From NCBI RefSeq assembly GCF_001269385.1, contig NZ_CXOO01000025.1, positions 25,210-89,209 on the forward strand: DNA of 64,000 nucleotides, in the 5' to 3' direction. The DNA is from Limnohabitans sp. DM1. Its GTDB lineage: Bacteria; Pseudomonadota; Gammaproteobacteria; Burkholderiales; Burkholderiaceae_C. Position 1 is the stretch's first letter; every line of letters begins with the position of its first letter. Positions 7,288 through 16,600 of this stretch are shown here, piece by piece. The position numbers were made by a program, and so were the translations under genes. Under the pieces are notes generated by a model that saw only the letters and a program-made list of their open reading frames with translations, was not told where the DNA came from and ran no database searches.

Positions 7288-8364
7288 ATGCCACAAAAAT
7301 CAGGCACAACCCGTAAACTGCGGAAGACTAGGCACGTCGCCAAGGGCGGCGTCATACAACCTTCTTCGCAAGTCATTCTGCTAAATCACGATCAGTGGGA
7401 AGAGTTCATTTTGGCCTCCGCGCGACAGCGCGATCTTCCCGGCGGAAGCCACTATGCGGTCGTCAAGCGCTTGGGCGGAGCTGGCGACGGTGGCAGGGAC
7501 ATTGAAGCGCGGTATGGCCAGGCGCTAGTTCGTGACGGCTGGGATCTGTACCAGGCCAAGCACTACGGCAAGGGCCTTACGCAAAGTGACGCCTTCCCGG
7601 AGATGGCGAAGTTCTTCAAGCAGCTGGCCTCGAAGACCTACCCCCGGCCAAATTTTTATTACTTCTGCTGCCCGCTTGCGGTTGGTAACGAGCTCCATAA
7701 CACGATGGCCTCGGGGTCTGCTACCTTCAAGGCAAAGTTCATGGATGCTTGGACTAACGAACACACGGGCATGAAAGGCAGAGCCGCCGAGCTGACGCAG
7801 GACGTCCAAGATGCCATCGACGATTTCGACTTCGACCGTTTCATCGAGTGCACGGTGCACGATCTGCTGGCCTGGCACGCGCTTGACAAGGCAGCCCACC
7901 ATGGCCTGTTCGGCATCGTGCCCGAACGCGGTGACGATGACCCTATGCCAGCCCAGCCTACTGGGTACGAGAGCATCTATGTCAACGAGCTCCTGCGCGT
8001 CTACACCGAGGACAATACGTCGCCCGTCGGCCTGGCTGACCTACCGGGCAGTAAATACGAAGATCACTTCGATTCGCATCGACAGACCTTCTACTGTGCC
8101 GAGGGCCTGCAGCGGTTTAGCCGCGACATATACCCTAACGAGCGTGAATTCGAGCGGCTGCTCGATATGGTCTATGCAGGCATCCGACCCACTGTCACCC
8201 AACTCCGCTTGAAGACAGGCATGGACCGAGTCGACGCGGCTGTTGAGAAGGCATCAATACTGCAGGTCCAAGAGAGCCGCTTGTCGCCCCAGCTTCGCGG
8301 GGGTGACTTGCCCGGCACCTGCCATCACTTGGCCAATGACGGGAGGCTAATGTGGGTCAAATGA
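7288..8364 (+). CDS. ABC-3C / Lamassu-type effector: Mrr-like nuclease fused to a system-specific C-terminal domain
   Basis: 358 aa. Residues about 35-130 form a restriction-endonuclease-like domain: WEEFI helix (E38/E39), GGAGDGGRD with D71, then LYQAKHY with Q89-x-K91. This is the E...D...QxK arrangement of Mrr-type PD-(D/E)XK nucleases. The remaining ~220 residues resemble the C-terminal domain that ties effectors to ABC three-component systems. Those systems, described computationally as ABC-3C and experimentally as Lamassu/DdmABC, use the ATPase to sense foreign DNA and release the nuclease. Gene order effector, small protein, ATPase matches ddmA-ddmB-ddmC. It overlaps the next gene by 13 bp. 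Assignment of the C-terminal part is inference from context. Confidence 0.75.
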   Translation: MPQKSGTTRKLRKTRHVAKGGVIQPSSQVILLNHDQWEEFILASARQRDLPGGSHYAVVKRLGGAGDGGRDIEARYGQALVRDGWDLYQAKHYGKGLTQSDAFPEMAKFFKQLASKTYPRPNFYYFCCPLAVGNELHNTMASGSATFKAKFMDAWTNEHTGMKGRAAELTQDVQDAIDDFDFDRFIECTVHDLLAWHALDKAAHHGLFGIVPERGDDDPMPAQPTGYESIYVNELLRVYTEDNTSPVGLADLPGSKYEDHFDSHRQTFYCAEGLQRFSRDIYPNEREFERLLDMVYAGIRPTVTQLRLKTGMDRVDAAVEKASILQVQESRLSPQLRGGDLPGTCHHLANDGRLMWVK

Positions 8365-8855
8365 AGAAGTCCGAGTCCATCGCAGCCTTCAACTCACCGT
8401 TCGAACTGGGTGTACGGATGGTGTACCTGCTCACTTCCCTGCAGCCGATAGGCGCCGACCTGCAGAAGTTGGTCCTGCTCGATTACGCTATCGTGTATTC
8501 CGACGATCTTGGCGGGCCGCCCAGTCTTCACACTCCGGTGCCCTACCGCGGTAGCGAATACCTGAGTCGTCGCGACCTCATCGCCCAAGGCCTGTACTTG
8601 ATGAGTACTCGTGGACTCGTCGCGGTGACCATGGACGAAACCGGCATCACCTACTTCGCAGGTGACACCGCAAGATCCATGGTGGGTGCACTGACCTCCC
8701 CTTACTTACGTGAATTGGAAGGGCGATGCCGGTGGGCGGCTGCCATGTTCGCGACTCTTAGCTCACGAGACATGACCGAACGATTCGCCCAGCAAGGACA
8801 CCTGTGGGGTGCCGAGTTTGAAGGCGTCAACGGGCGGGGGCACCAATGGCAATAA
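8352..8855 (+). CDS. ABC-3C middle component / LmuC-like small subunit
   Basis: 167 aa. Contains the stretch NSPFELGVRMVYLLTSLQP, then DLQKLVLLDYAIVYSDDLGG, VPYRGSEYLSRR and YFAGDTARSMV, which I recognise as the pattern of ABC-3C middle component proteins (winged-helix-like bridging subunits). It likely bridges the ATPase and the nuclease effector. The GTG start is chosen because GGAGG lies five bases before it; an ATG nine bases later would give a 4-bp ATGA overlap with the effector stop and is equally coupled. The 3' end overlaps the ATPase start by 10 bp. Confidence 0.72.
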   Translation: MGQMKKSESIAAFNSPFELGVRMVYLLTSLQPIGADLQKLVLLDYAIVYSDDLGGPPSLHTPVPYRGSEYLSRRDLIAQGLYLMSTRGLVAVTMDETGITYFAGDTARSMVGALTSPYLRELEGRCRWAAAMFATLSSRDMTERFAQQGHLWGAEFEGVNGRGHQWQ

Positions 8856-10717
8856 CGCTGAAGCAATTGTCGGTGCACGGTCCGGGCTTATCGCCCGCAG
8901 TGGTTGTGTTCGAGGGGCGTCGAACTCTTATCCGAGGCCCCAGTGAAACGGGCAAGTCGCATATCTGGAAGTGCATCTGGTTCCTCCTGGGTGGCACAGC
9001 TTCACTCGAACAGTTTCCTGAGTCGCAGGGATATGACTCACTTGAACTCGCTTTCCTACATAGCGAACATGAATACCTTGTGCGCAAGGCGATGTCTGGC
9101 GGTGCCGCGCGCGTTCTGGTACGTCAGGATGATCTTTGGGTCGCAGACGGTGTACCGAATCCGCTCGAAGACTTGGCGCAGGATTTAGGGGAGTTGCTCG
9201 TCAGTTTGTCTGGTGCCGCGGGCAAACTGGTGCTTCGCACGCGGAGTGAAAAAGGCCCTATCACTGGCGACGACCTGAGGCATTGGGCGCTGCTTTCCCA
9301 GCCCCGCATGATTTCCGAGGACGCGACCAAGGGATCTGGGCACGGTTCGGACAAGCATGTTTCTTCTTACTCGCTGTTTTTGAGCGGGCTCGATGATTCG
9401 GCGGTCGAGCTGTACAAAAGCGCTTCGGAGAAGGATCAGGCCAAAGGCATGCTGGTTGTCGCGCAGTCAGAGTTGGCGCGCCTAGAGGGCCTCATTCCAG
9501 CTGATGCTGATCGGGCATCTACAGTTCAGGCTCTGGCGAGGGTCGATGAGCGTCTCGACATGGTCGTCACGCAATTCAAGGCGCGTTCGTCGGTTTTGAA
9601 GGAGCTGCGCCAGCAGATCGCCATTGAAGGCGAGGCGCTCACCACCGCATCGACCCAACTGGCCAGCGCGATATCGATGCGCGAGCGCTTCACGATGCTT
9701 GACCTCAAGTATTCGAGCGACCTTGCTCGGCTAGGTGCCGCGGACGAGGGCACTGCGTTCTTTCAAGCGTTAGAGGAGACACCTTGCCCACTCTGCGGCA
9801 CAGCGGTGGAGCAGCATTTAGATCCTGGCAATCTCAACCCAAGGGCGCCGTCCAAGTACCGGAACGCCATAGCTGCGGAAGCCGAGAAAATTCGTGAGCT
9901 TCGGCGTGGACTTCAACCGTCCCTTGCTCAAGAGCAAGCGCGGATCTCCATTGCCTCCGTCGATGTGAAACGTCTGACAGCGTCGCTCAAGCTCTTAGAA
10001 GAGCAGGAGACGATGGTCCTGCGGGCCGCGTCGCAGGAGTTTGACGCGGATCCCCGAGAGCTTGCTGAGTCCCACACACGCTTGTCATCGCTGATCGACG
10101 CATTCGATGAATCCACCCGGCTTAAAGGAGAAATTGCGCGCCTCGAGGAGGCCACAAAGCAGAAGAGGATCGCCCTTGTTCGCAACGTGGGATCCCACGG
10201 CGATAAGGTCGGTGCTATCGCGCGCCAAATGCTGAACGACTGGGGGTTCACGTCAATTCAGTCGGTGCATCTTGACGCCACGTCCTGCGACCTGCTTGTC
10301 GATGGCCGTAGGCGCCTTAGTTATGGTGCCGGCAAGCGCGGCCTGTTTCTCACGGCCATGACCATCGCGCTAATGCAGCACGCGCTAAAGGAAGGCCATC
10401 CCCACCTTGGCGTGGTCGTGCTGGATTCACCACTGAAGGCCTACGCCCAGAAAGAGTCGGCTGACGACACGGACCGGGACATTCCTACGGCCACTGTGAA
10501 CGCTAGCTTCTACGGCTGGTTGTCGCGCTTCAAAGGCCCTGGCCAAATCATCGTTCTTGAAAATGAAGTGGTGGATGCAGTCACGGCCCGCGCTTTGGGC
10601 GCTATCGAGTTCACCGATGACTACACCCGTGGACGGCAAGGGTTCTATCCGCCCAGACCTTTGATTGCGCCGCCGCCAGGGCCGAGCGACGGGCCCGTTT
10701 TCGATGATCTTGCGTAA
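8846..10717 (+). CDS. ABC-3C / LmuB-like Rad50-SMC type ATPase
   Basis: 623 aa. Walker A at residues 31-38 (GPSETGKS); a long predicted coiled coil (about 190-450) broken at C314-P-L-C317, a Rad50-like zinc hook; an ABC-signature-like region LSYGAGKRG near 490; Walker B VVVLDS at 522-528 followed by PLKAY. Such ATPases dimerise at the hook and head and load on or scan DNA ends; in Lamassu systems the ATPase senses plasmid or phage DNA and frees the effector. The gene has no frameshift. Translational overlap with both preceding genes indicates one operon. No recombination partner such as sbcD is nearby, which argues against a housekeeping repair role. Confidence 0.85.
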   Translation: MAITLKQLSVHGPGLSPAVVVFEGRRTLIRGPSETGKSHIWKCIWFLLGGTASLEQFPESQGYDSLELAFLHSEHEYLVRKAMSGGAARVLVRQDDLWVADGVPNPLEDLAQDLGELLVSLSGAAGKLVLRTRSEKGPITGDDLRHWALLSQPRMISEDATKGSGHGSDKHVSSYSLFLSGLDDSAVELYKSASEKDQAKGMLVVAQSELARLEGLIPADADRASTVQALARVDERLDMVVTQFKARSSVLKELRQQIAIEGEALTTASTQLASAISMRERFTMLDLKYSSDLARLGAADEGTAFFQALEETPCPLCGTAVEQHLDPGNLNPRAPSKYRNAIAAEAEKIRELRRGLQPSLAQEQARISIASVDVKRLTASLKLLEEQETMVLRAASQEFDADPRELAESHTRLSSLIDAFDESTRLKGEIARLEEATKQKRIALVRNVGSHGDKVGAIARQMLNDWGFTSIQSVHLDATSCDLLVDGRRRLSYGAGKRGLFLTAMTIALMQHALKEGHPHLGVVVLDSPLKAYAQKESADDTDRDIPTATVNASFYGWLSRFKGPGQIIVLENEVVDAVTARALGAIEFTDDYTRGRQGFYPPRPLIAPPPGPSDGPVFDDLA

Positions 10718-11065
10718 TGCGCTAAACGAGCTCCCGATTCAAGCCGCCAGGTGGCGAGTGAGAGCCACTATTCGGTGTTGGTTTTCGAGGGTCGTGGATT
10801 CTCAAGCGGTGCAGAAGCGGCGTTTCTGACCCGTGAGAGTTCTATATGTCGAGTATTGGAGGGCTCCTACTGGGGGGGCTCTGTTCGGCGAAGCGACGGA
10901 CCGCTTTCGCTGCAACTGAGTCATTCGGCCCCCCGCCAAAGTAGGTGAATAGATGCGTTGTTTAGATGGCCCGAAAAAACAGATCTGAGTGATTCAATTT
11001 CGATAAAAGTACAAGGCTCAATGAGCAACGCCTACAAGTTTGAATGATCGAACTTCAGCAGCGGC
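10718..11065. other. Right edge of the defence island, no gene seen
   Basis: This 348-bp stretch has no convincing reading frame. It contains a long-range inverted G/C block: GGGGGGCTC near 10874 and CGGCCCCCC near 10928, separated by about 45 bases that hold AGCGA and TCGCT. It could be a structured terminator for the defence operon or the eroded end of a mobile element. No insertion-sequence repeat matching the ISL3 ends was found here. Confidence 0.35.
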
Positions 11066-11941
11066 TCAGGCGTCTGGCCTCTTGTGGGAGCCGAAGGTCC
11101 GGGCGTAGGCGCAGGTGAACTCGGCACCTACCAGCAAGATTTGGGCTGAAAAGTAGACCCACAGCAGCACCACCACGAGCGAGCCCGCTGCGCCGAAACC
11201 CGACGCCACACCACTGCGGCCGATGTAGGCGCCAATCAGGAACTTGCCGCCCGTGAACAGCAAGGTCGCGATCAAAGCGCCGAGCCACACATCGGAGATC
11301 AGCACACGCTGGCGAGGCATGACCTTGTAGATCAGGCCGAACATGATGGCCACGAGCAGAAAGCCACCGATCGCATTGCCCGCCTCCACAACACCCTGCC
11401 AGCCGCCGAAGACGGGGTCGAGGCTTCGGCCCATGGCCGCGATCATGGCACTGGTGACCAGCGACACGATGAGCAAAAATCCCAAGGCCAAAATCATGCC
11501 GAAAGCCATCAAACGGGCGCGAACGAGCGTGAGCCAGCCGCTCTTTCGCAAGCGTCCCGGTACGCCCCAGATGCGGTCGAGCGCATCTTGCAGTTCGGCA
11601 AACACGGTGGTCGCACCGACGACCAGCAGCACCAGGCCCACGGCGGTGGCCGTCAAGCCTTCAGCGGGTTCGCGCACGCTGGCCAGCAGGCCTTGAACGG
11701 CACCCGCGCCGACATCGCCCATGAGGTCTTTCAGCTGCGCCTGGATTTCACCGCGAGCGGCTTCTTCACCAAACACCAAACCGGCCACCGACACCACGAT
11801 CAGCAACAGCGGTGCCAGCGAAAACATGGTGTAGTAGGCCAACGCAGCCCCCATGCTCGGCACATAGTCGTCGAGCCAGGCGTTGGCAACCTGTTTGAAC
11901 AACCCCCACCACGCCTTGATTGGGACGTTCGTCTTCGGCAT
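11066..11941 (-). CDS. YihY/BrkB-family inner-membrane protein
   Basis: 291 aa with about six membrane spans. The family opening is clear: a WWGLFKQVANAWLDDYVPSMGAALAYYTMFSLAPLL region, then FAELQDALDRIWGVP, and the closing GSLVVVLLWVYFSAQILLVGAEFT. YihY proteins (once mis-annotated as RNase BN) have no firmly established role; BrkB was linked to serum resistance in Bordetella. The start is placed at MPKTNVP since GGAG lies five bases upstream; an upstream start would add ten residues without a site. It stands alone between the island and a mini-element. Confidence 0.9.
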   Translation of the reverse strand: MPKTNVPIKAWWGLFKQVANAWLDDYVPSMGAALAYYTMFSLAPLLLIVVSVAGLVFGEEAARGEIQAQLKDLMGDVGAGAVQGLLASVREPAEGLTATAVGLVLLVVGATTVFAELQDALDRIWGVPGRLRKSGWLTLVRARLMAFGMILALGFLLIVSLVTSAMIAAMGRSLDPVFGGWQGVVEAGNAIGGFLLVAIMFGLIYKVMPRQRVLISDVWLGALIATLLFTGGKFLIGAYIGRSGVASGFGAAGSLVVVLLWVYFSAQILLVGAEFTCAYARTFGSHKRPDA

Positions 11942-12098
11942 GCACACTCCAATGAGCAAAGGGTGAATCAAGTTAGCGCCCTGACTGCCTGCGGTCTGTT
12001 CGCTGTCAAACCCACGGGTTCAGTGGTGATCGACCACTTGGGAGGAGACATCACACTCAACAAGCGTGTAAAAGTTGGCTCGCAAGCACGGGCAACTG

Positions 12099-12269
12099 CC
12101 TATTGATTCGGCCCTGTGAAGTTTTCAATGCGCAAAGTTGTTGTAGGTCGGCGGTCGAAGACTCCGACATGGGCCTGTGCCGAAACCAATAACGTCGGAC
12201 TCTGCGAGTGCCGACCTACGAGATGACATGTCTCATGCATTTCAAACTTCAGCGTGCCGGATCAATAGG
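12099..12269. mobile_element. MITE-like element, copy 1 (type-1 palindromic core)
   Basis: Terminal inverted repeats CCTATTGATTCGGC (12099-12112) and GCCGGATCAATAGG (12256-12269) match at 13 of 14 positions. Inside lies a large imperfect palindrome bounded by GTAGGTCGG (12143) and CCGACCTAC (ending 12219). No coding capacity. Inner arms include TTTTCAATGCGCAAAG and TTTCAAACTTCAGCGTG, which recur at 19900-20060 and 51720-51860. It lies downstream of two convergently or tandemly ending minus-strand genes, a typical neutral site. Confidence 0.65.
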
Positions 12270-12300
12270 TAACACCTACCGCTCTGGTGCGGTCCCCATC

Positions 12301-15300
12301 TCAGATGCTTCGAATCGCAACGCCTCGCAATTGTTGCAAACCAGTGTCTTGCGGCGGACGTGGGTAACGGGTGGGATCGATCCGGTGAAGCAGCCAGGCT
12401 TGACGGCTCTGGGCGGCGCGTATGTTGCGGGCCTTCACATGGCCAAAGCCTCGCATGGACAGCGGCAGCGCCATGATGTCGCGCATCAAGTCTTTAATTT
12501 TTGTGTTGACCAAGGGCAACAACTCTTGCACCAGTGTGATGTGGGCATCTATCAGATGACGTTCCATACGCCGCTCGTGCGTGTAGCCAAACGGGTCCCA
12601 AATCGTGCCGCGCAACACCTTTGCCTTGGCCAGAAGCCCCAACACGGGGCGCATCCAGGCTCCCAGGGTGACTTTGCGGGGTGCTTTTCCATCGGATGCT
12701 TTGAACAACGCGGGCGGTGACATGTGGAATGCCAGGCGGTAGTCGCCTTCAAACTGCGCATCCAGTTGCGCTTGGAAGGCCTTGTCACTGAACAACCTGG
12801 CAACTTCGTATTCATCCTTGTAGCTCATCAATTTGTGCAGGCTACGTGCCACCGTCATGTTCAAGGTGTCATCCTGCAAGCCAGCTGCTTGCGTGGCCCG
12901 CTGAACATCACGCATCAAGCGTGTGTAGCGTTGTGCCCAAGCCTTGTTCTGGTAAGCCGCGAGATGCTGGCTGGCCTGTTCGATGAAGCCGTGCAGGTCT
13001 TCTGGCAAAGCCTCTGCTTTGGCGGACATGCTCAATGCCATGGGATCTGCGGCTGCCAGTCGACCCACGGTGAAGGCCAGCAAGTTGGCTTCCACGGCGA
13101 CGTTGTTCAAGCGGATGGCCTGCTCCAGCGCCGCCAAGCTGACGGGCACCAGCCCACGCTGCCAGGCGTACCCCATGGCCAAAATGTTGGCGGCCAGTGT
13201 GTCGCCCAGCACCTGCTCAGCCAGTACCTGTGCGTCAAAGGTTTCTACCTGCGCATCGCCTGCAGAAAAGCGTATTTTTTCGACCAGCAAGTCGGTTTGC
13301 ACTTGCGCATCCGGGTTGCGCACAGCATCGGCAACAGGTGTTTCATGCACATTCACCAGCACGCGTGTACGGCCATGGCGAATGGTTTGAAGTGCTTCAG
13401 CAGAGGCAGCCACCACCGCATCGCATGCCAGCAAGGCATCTGCTTGTTGGGTATCGATGCGCACCTGGTTGAGCAGTTTTTGCGTGGGCGCTATGCGTAC
13501 AAAACTGAGCACCGAGCCACCTTTTTGGGCAAAGCCCATGAAGTCGAGCACGCTGGCGTGCTGCCCTTCCAGGTGCGCAGCCATGGCAATGACCGCGCCC
13601 ACCGTCACCACGCCCGTGCCGCCCACTCCGGTGATCAGCAAGTCCCAGGGGCTATCGGTGCTGCGGGGATGGATGTCTGGCAAGCGTGCCGCGTGCGCCA
13701 TGAACTGCTGGCGCATTTGCGGCGATGCGCCCGTCTGGCGACGTTGACGTCCTCCGATCACGCTCACGAAGCTCGGACAAAAACCTTGGGCGCAAGAATA
13801 GTCCTTGTTGCAATGCGTCTGGTCGATCTTGCGCTTGCGACCCCATGGCGTCTCCTGCGGCAGCACCGCCACGCAATTGCTTTGCACACCGCAGTCACCA
13901 CAGCCTTCGCATACCCCTTCATGGATCATCAGGCGACGCGCAGGATCGCTCAGCTCACCTTTCTTGCGGCGGCGGCGTTTTTCGGCGGCGCAGGTCTGCT
14001 CGTAAATCAGCACCGACACACCCGTGACTTCGCGCAACTGGCGCTGCACAAGGTCCAAATCTTCACGCGGATGGAATGTGGCGATGGACGGAAAGCGGTT
14101 TTTGATGGCGTTGAATTTTGCGATGTCATCGCTCACGATCGCCAGGGCTTCAACGCCCTCGCTCTCGACCTGGCGTGCAATGGCATCCACGCTGATGACA
14201 CCATCGACGGGTTGCCCGCCTGTCATCGCCACCGCATCGTTGAACAAAATTTTGTAGGTGATGCGGGCCTTGGCCGCAACCGCTTGCCGAATGGCGAGAT
14301 AGCCCGAGTGGTAATACGTTCCGTCGCCCAGATTCTGAAAGACATGCGGCGTGCGGGTAAAGCGCGAGTGCGAGACCCAGTCCACCCCTTCGCCGCCCAT
14401 CTGGATCAGGCCAGCGGTGTCGCGCTCCATCCAGTTGGCCATGAAGTGGCAGCCAATGCCTGCACGCGCGGTGGAGCCTTCGGGCACTTTCGTCGATGTG
14501 TTGTGCGGGCAGCCGGCACAAAAGTAGGGCAGCCGCTTGACCGCATCGCTGGCGTTACTGAGCATGTCAGCGGGCACAAAGTCCAGAACCTTCAGATGCG
14601 GAATATTCAGCACCCCTCCCGTGTGCTGCTGTAGCCAGTCAGCCACTTGCACGATCAAGCGCGAGGGTCGCAATTCGCCCAGCGCTGACAAGAGCGCCTG
14701 GCCGTGTGCATCGCGTTTGCCCACGATGACAGGGCGCGAAGGCGCGTTGTACAACAGATCGCGCAATTGCTGCTCGACGATGGGTGCTTTTTCTTCAATG
14801 ACCAGAATCTCTCGAAGGCCTTGTGCAAAGGCATGCATGCGGGTGGTTTCGATCGGGAAGGTCAGGCCTAACTTGATCACACGCACACCGGCAGCGGCCA
14901 GTGAGGCTTCGCTCAGGCCCAATCGCCTGAACACTTCCATCAGGTCGTGGTGGGCCTTGCCCGCTGTGACAATGCCAATGTGGGCCTGCGGGCTGACGAT
15001 CACCTGGCGGTCAATGCTGTTCACTTGTGCAAAGGCTGCCACCGCGCTCAACTTGTCGTGCAGACGCGATTCGAGACGCAAGGATGGCAAATCAGGCCAG
15101 CGGTAGTGCAGGCCATCGGCAGGCGCAACATGTCCAGTCAGCTCTTGCACTTCTTGTGGGCGCTTCCAAAGACCCTGCTGCGCATTGATGGCGTCCAGAT
15201 CCACCGTCGTACTGCTTTCCACCACCTCTGACAGCGCGGTCAGGCCCACCCAGGCACCCGAATAACGTGACAAGGCAAAGCCATACAAACCAAAGCTCAG

Positions 15301-15873
15301 CAACTCCGACACATCAGCGGGTGAGACCACTGGCATGTGCCAGGACTGAAACACCTGGTCGCTCTGGTGCGGCATAGACGACGACACACAGCCATGGTCG
15401 TCGCCCGCCACCACCACCACACCGCCGTGCGGTGATGAGCCGTAGGCGTTGCCGTGTTTGAGTGCATCGCCTGCGCGGTCCACACCCGGGCCTTTGCCGT
15501 ACCACAGTCCGAATACGCCATCGACTGTGCGCTCGGGGTCTGACTCTACCCGCTGCGTGCCCAGCACCTGTGTGGCGTCCAGCTCCTCGTTGATGGCGGG
15601 CACAAATTCGATCCCCGCTTCCTTGAACTTGTCACCTTGTTTCCAGATGACTTGATCCACCATCCCCAGTGGCGAGCCCCGGTAGCCGCTGATGAAACCG
15701 CGTGTGTTCCATTGCTGGCTTTCGTCGCAGCGGCGCTGCATCAGCATCAGCCGCACCAGCGCCTGCGTGCCCGACATAAAGACCGCGCCTTGCGGCGCCC
15801 AGACGTTGTCCTTGAGCTGGTAATCGCGCAAATCCGCAGGCGGGGTGACGGCGGTCAGAGGGTTATGTGTCAT
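12301..15873 (-). CDS. Indolepyruvate:ferredoxin oxidoreductase, fused alpha-beta-gamma form
   Basis: 1190 aa single-chain enzyme. It oxidatively decarboxylates arylpyruvates (indole-, phenyl- or hydroxyphenylpyruvate) to arylacetyl-CoA with CoA and ferredoxin. In order: N-terminal pyrimidine-binding region (SGYRGSPLGMVDQ near residue 60), TPP-binding region at about 450-540 (CAGCPHNTSTKVPEG, NLGDGTYYHSGYLAIRQ), a cysteine-rich ferredoxin-like segment about 655-700 (CEGCGDCGVQSNC, then CNKDYSCAQGFCP), and a gamma domain with GVGGTGVVTVG near 745. The start at MTHNPL has GGAG six bases before. A divergent Lrp regulator and a PaaI thioesterase follow, matching aromatic amino-acid degradation through arylacetyl-CoA. 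Confidence 0.93.
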   Translation of the reverse strand: MTHNPLTAVTPPADLRDYQLKDNVWAPQGAVFMSGTQALVRLMLMQRRCDESQQWNTRGFISGYRGSPLGMVDQVIWKQGDKFKEAGIEFVPAINEELDATQVLGTQRVESDPERTVDGVFGLWYGKGPGVDRAGDALKHGNAYGSSPHGGVVVVAGDDHGCVSSSMPHQSDQVFQSWHMPVVSPADVSELLSFGLYGFALSRYSGAWVGLTALSEVVESSTTVDLDAINAQQGLWKRPQEVQELTGHVAPADGLHYRWPDLPSLRLESRLHDKLSAVAAFAQVNSIDRQVIVSPQAHIGIVTAGKAHHDLMEVFRRLGLSEASLAAAGVRVIKLGLTFPIETTRMHAFAQGLREILVIEEKAPIVEQQLRDLLYNAPSRPVIVGKRDAHGQALLSALGELRPSRLIVQVADWLQQHTGGVLNIPHLKVLDFVPADMLSNASDAVKRLPYFCAGCPHNTSTKVPEGSTARAGIGCHFMANWMERDTAGLIQMGGEGVDWVSHSRFTRTPHVFQNLGDGTYYHSGYLAIRQAVAAKARITYKILFNDAVAMTGGQPVDGVISVDAIARQVESEGVEALAIVSDDIAKFNAIKNRFPSIATFHPREDLDLVQRQLREVTGVSVLIYEQTCAAEKRRRRKKGELSDPARRLMIHEGVCEGCGDCGVQSNCVAVLPQETPWGRKRKIDQTHCNKDYSCAQGFCPSFVSVIGGRQRRQTGASPQMRQQFMAHAARLPDIHPRSTDSPWDLLITGVGGTGVVTVGAVIAMAAHLEGQHASVLDFMGFAQKGGSVLSFVRIAPTQKLLNQVRIDTQQADALLACDAVVAASAEALQTIRHGRTRVLVNVHETPVADAVRNPDAQVQTDLLVEKIRFSAGDAQVETFDAQVLAEQVLGDTLAANILAMGYAWQRGLVPVSLAALEQAIRLNNVAVEANLLAFTVGRLAAADPMALSMSAKAEALPEDLHGFIEQASQHLAAYQNKAWAQRYTRLMRDVQRATQAAGLQDDTLNMTVARSLHKLMSYKDEYEVARLFSDKAFQAQLDAQFEGDYRLAFHMSPPALFKASDGKAPRKVTLGAWMRPVLGLLAKAKVLRGTIWDPFGYTHERRMERHLIDAHITLVQELLPLVNTKIKDLMRDIMALPLSMRGFGHVKARNIRAAQSRQAWLLHRIDPTRYPRPPQDTGLQQLRGVAIRSI

Positions 15874-15956
15874 TTGTGTCTCCACACTAGTGGAGTAAGA
15901 ATAGGCTACTCATTAGCGAATAGAACACTTATAAATATCTAATTAGGCCAGTAATG

Positions 15957-15971
15957 GAGAAATAATTTCTC
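15957..15971. promoter_or_regulatory. AT-rich palindrome between oxidoreductase and Lrp genes
   Basis: GAGAAAT-A-ATTTCTC is a perfect 7-bp inverted repeat, 20 bp before the Lrp start, in a markedly AT-rich 118-bp divergent intergenic region. Lrp/AsnC proteins bind 15-bp AT-rich palindromes of this type, so autoregulation and control of the divergent gene are plausible. Confidence 0.5.
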
Positions 15972-15991
15972 GAAATGAATAATATGTAAGA

Positions 15992-16447
15992 ATGAATTAT
16001 GTTTGCAGCCTGAAAATCCTTGAAGCCTTGCAACTGGATTCGCGCATGACCGTGCAACAAATTTCAGAGCGGGTCGGTCTGTCCACCACGCCATGCTGGA
16101 AACACATCAAGGAGATGGAGACCCAAGGCATCATCACCGGCTACACCGTTCAGGTAGACCGCAAAAAGGTCGGGCTGAATTTGATGGTGATGGCCGAAAT
16201 CAACCTCACCCAGCACACCGAAAAAACAGTGGCCGAATTTGAGGCTGCCGTGCAGGCCACGCCCCACATCGTGCACTGCTACTCCACCACGGGCCAATCG
16301 GACGATGTGTTGACCATCATGGCGCAAGACATCAAGGCTTATGAACACTTCCTGATGAAAACCTTGTTCAAGCTGCCCGCAGTGGCGCATGTGCGATCGA
16401 GCATCGTGTTGCGCGACATCAAACAGGTCTCAGTGCTGCCGCTTTGA
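15992..16447 (+). CDS. Lrp/AsnC-family transcriptional regulator
   Basis: 151 aa. N-terminal helix-turn-helix (LKILEALQLDSRMTVQQIS, then LSTTPCWKHIKEMETQGII) and C-terminal RAM ligand-binding domain (MVMAEINL, ending in SSIVLRDIKQ). In the closest family members the first helix begins with LDxxDLKIL; here the N terminus is shortened (MNYVCSLKIL) and an in-frame stop upstream excludes extension. Lrp proteins sense amino acids and form octamers. It is divergent from the indolepyruvate oxidoreductase and is probably its aromatic-amino-acid-responsive regulator. Confidence 0.9.
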   Translation: MNYVCSLKILEALQLDSRMTVQQISERVGLSTTPCWKHIKEMETQGIITGYTVQVDRKKVGLNLMVMAEINLTQHTEKTVAEFEAAVQATPHIVHCYSTTGQSDDVLTIMAQDIKAYEHFLMKTLFKLPAVAHVRSSIVLRDIKQVSVLPL

Positions 16448-16600
16448 ACAAGTCATTGCTGGAGAGCACGGAAAATTTGAGCAGCACTTGCTGAATCCCA
16501 CTGATGTTGGCAGACCAAAGAAGTCTTTGCTCGTGAGAGACTTCACAAGCAAACAAATGAGGCAGACGGCATCAAAACCCACGACCAAGGAGTCAAAAAA

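Noticed and set aside
10751..10948. 65-codon frame after the defence operon
   Set aside because: No ribosome binding site, no similarity, and it crosses the GC-rich inverted repeat.
11972..12098. Possible gene between YihY and the mini-element
   Set aside because: Only short frames without ribosome binding sites; no family pattern.
12208..12720. Plus-strand frame sharing HFKLQRAGSI with one near 51740
   Set aside because: The shared peptide is the translated repeat element, not a protein family.
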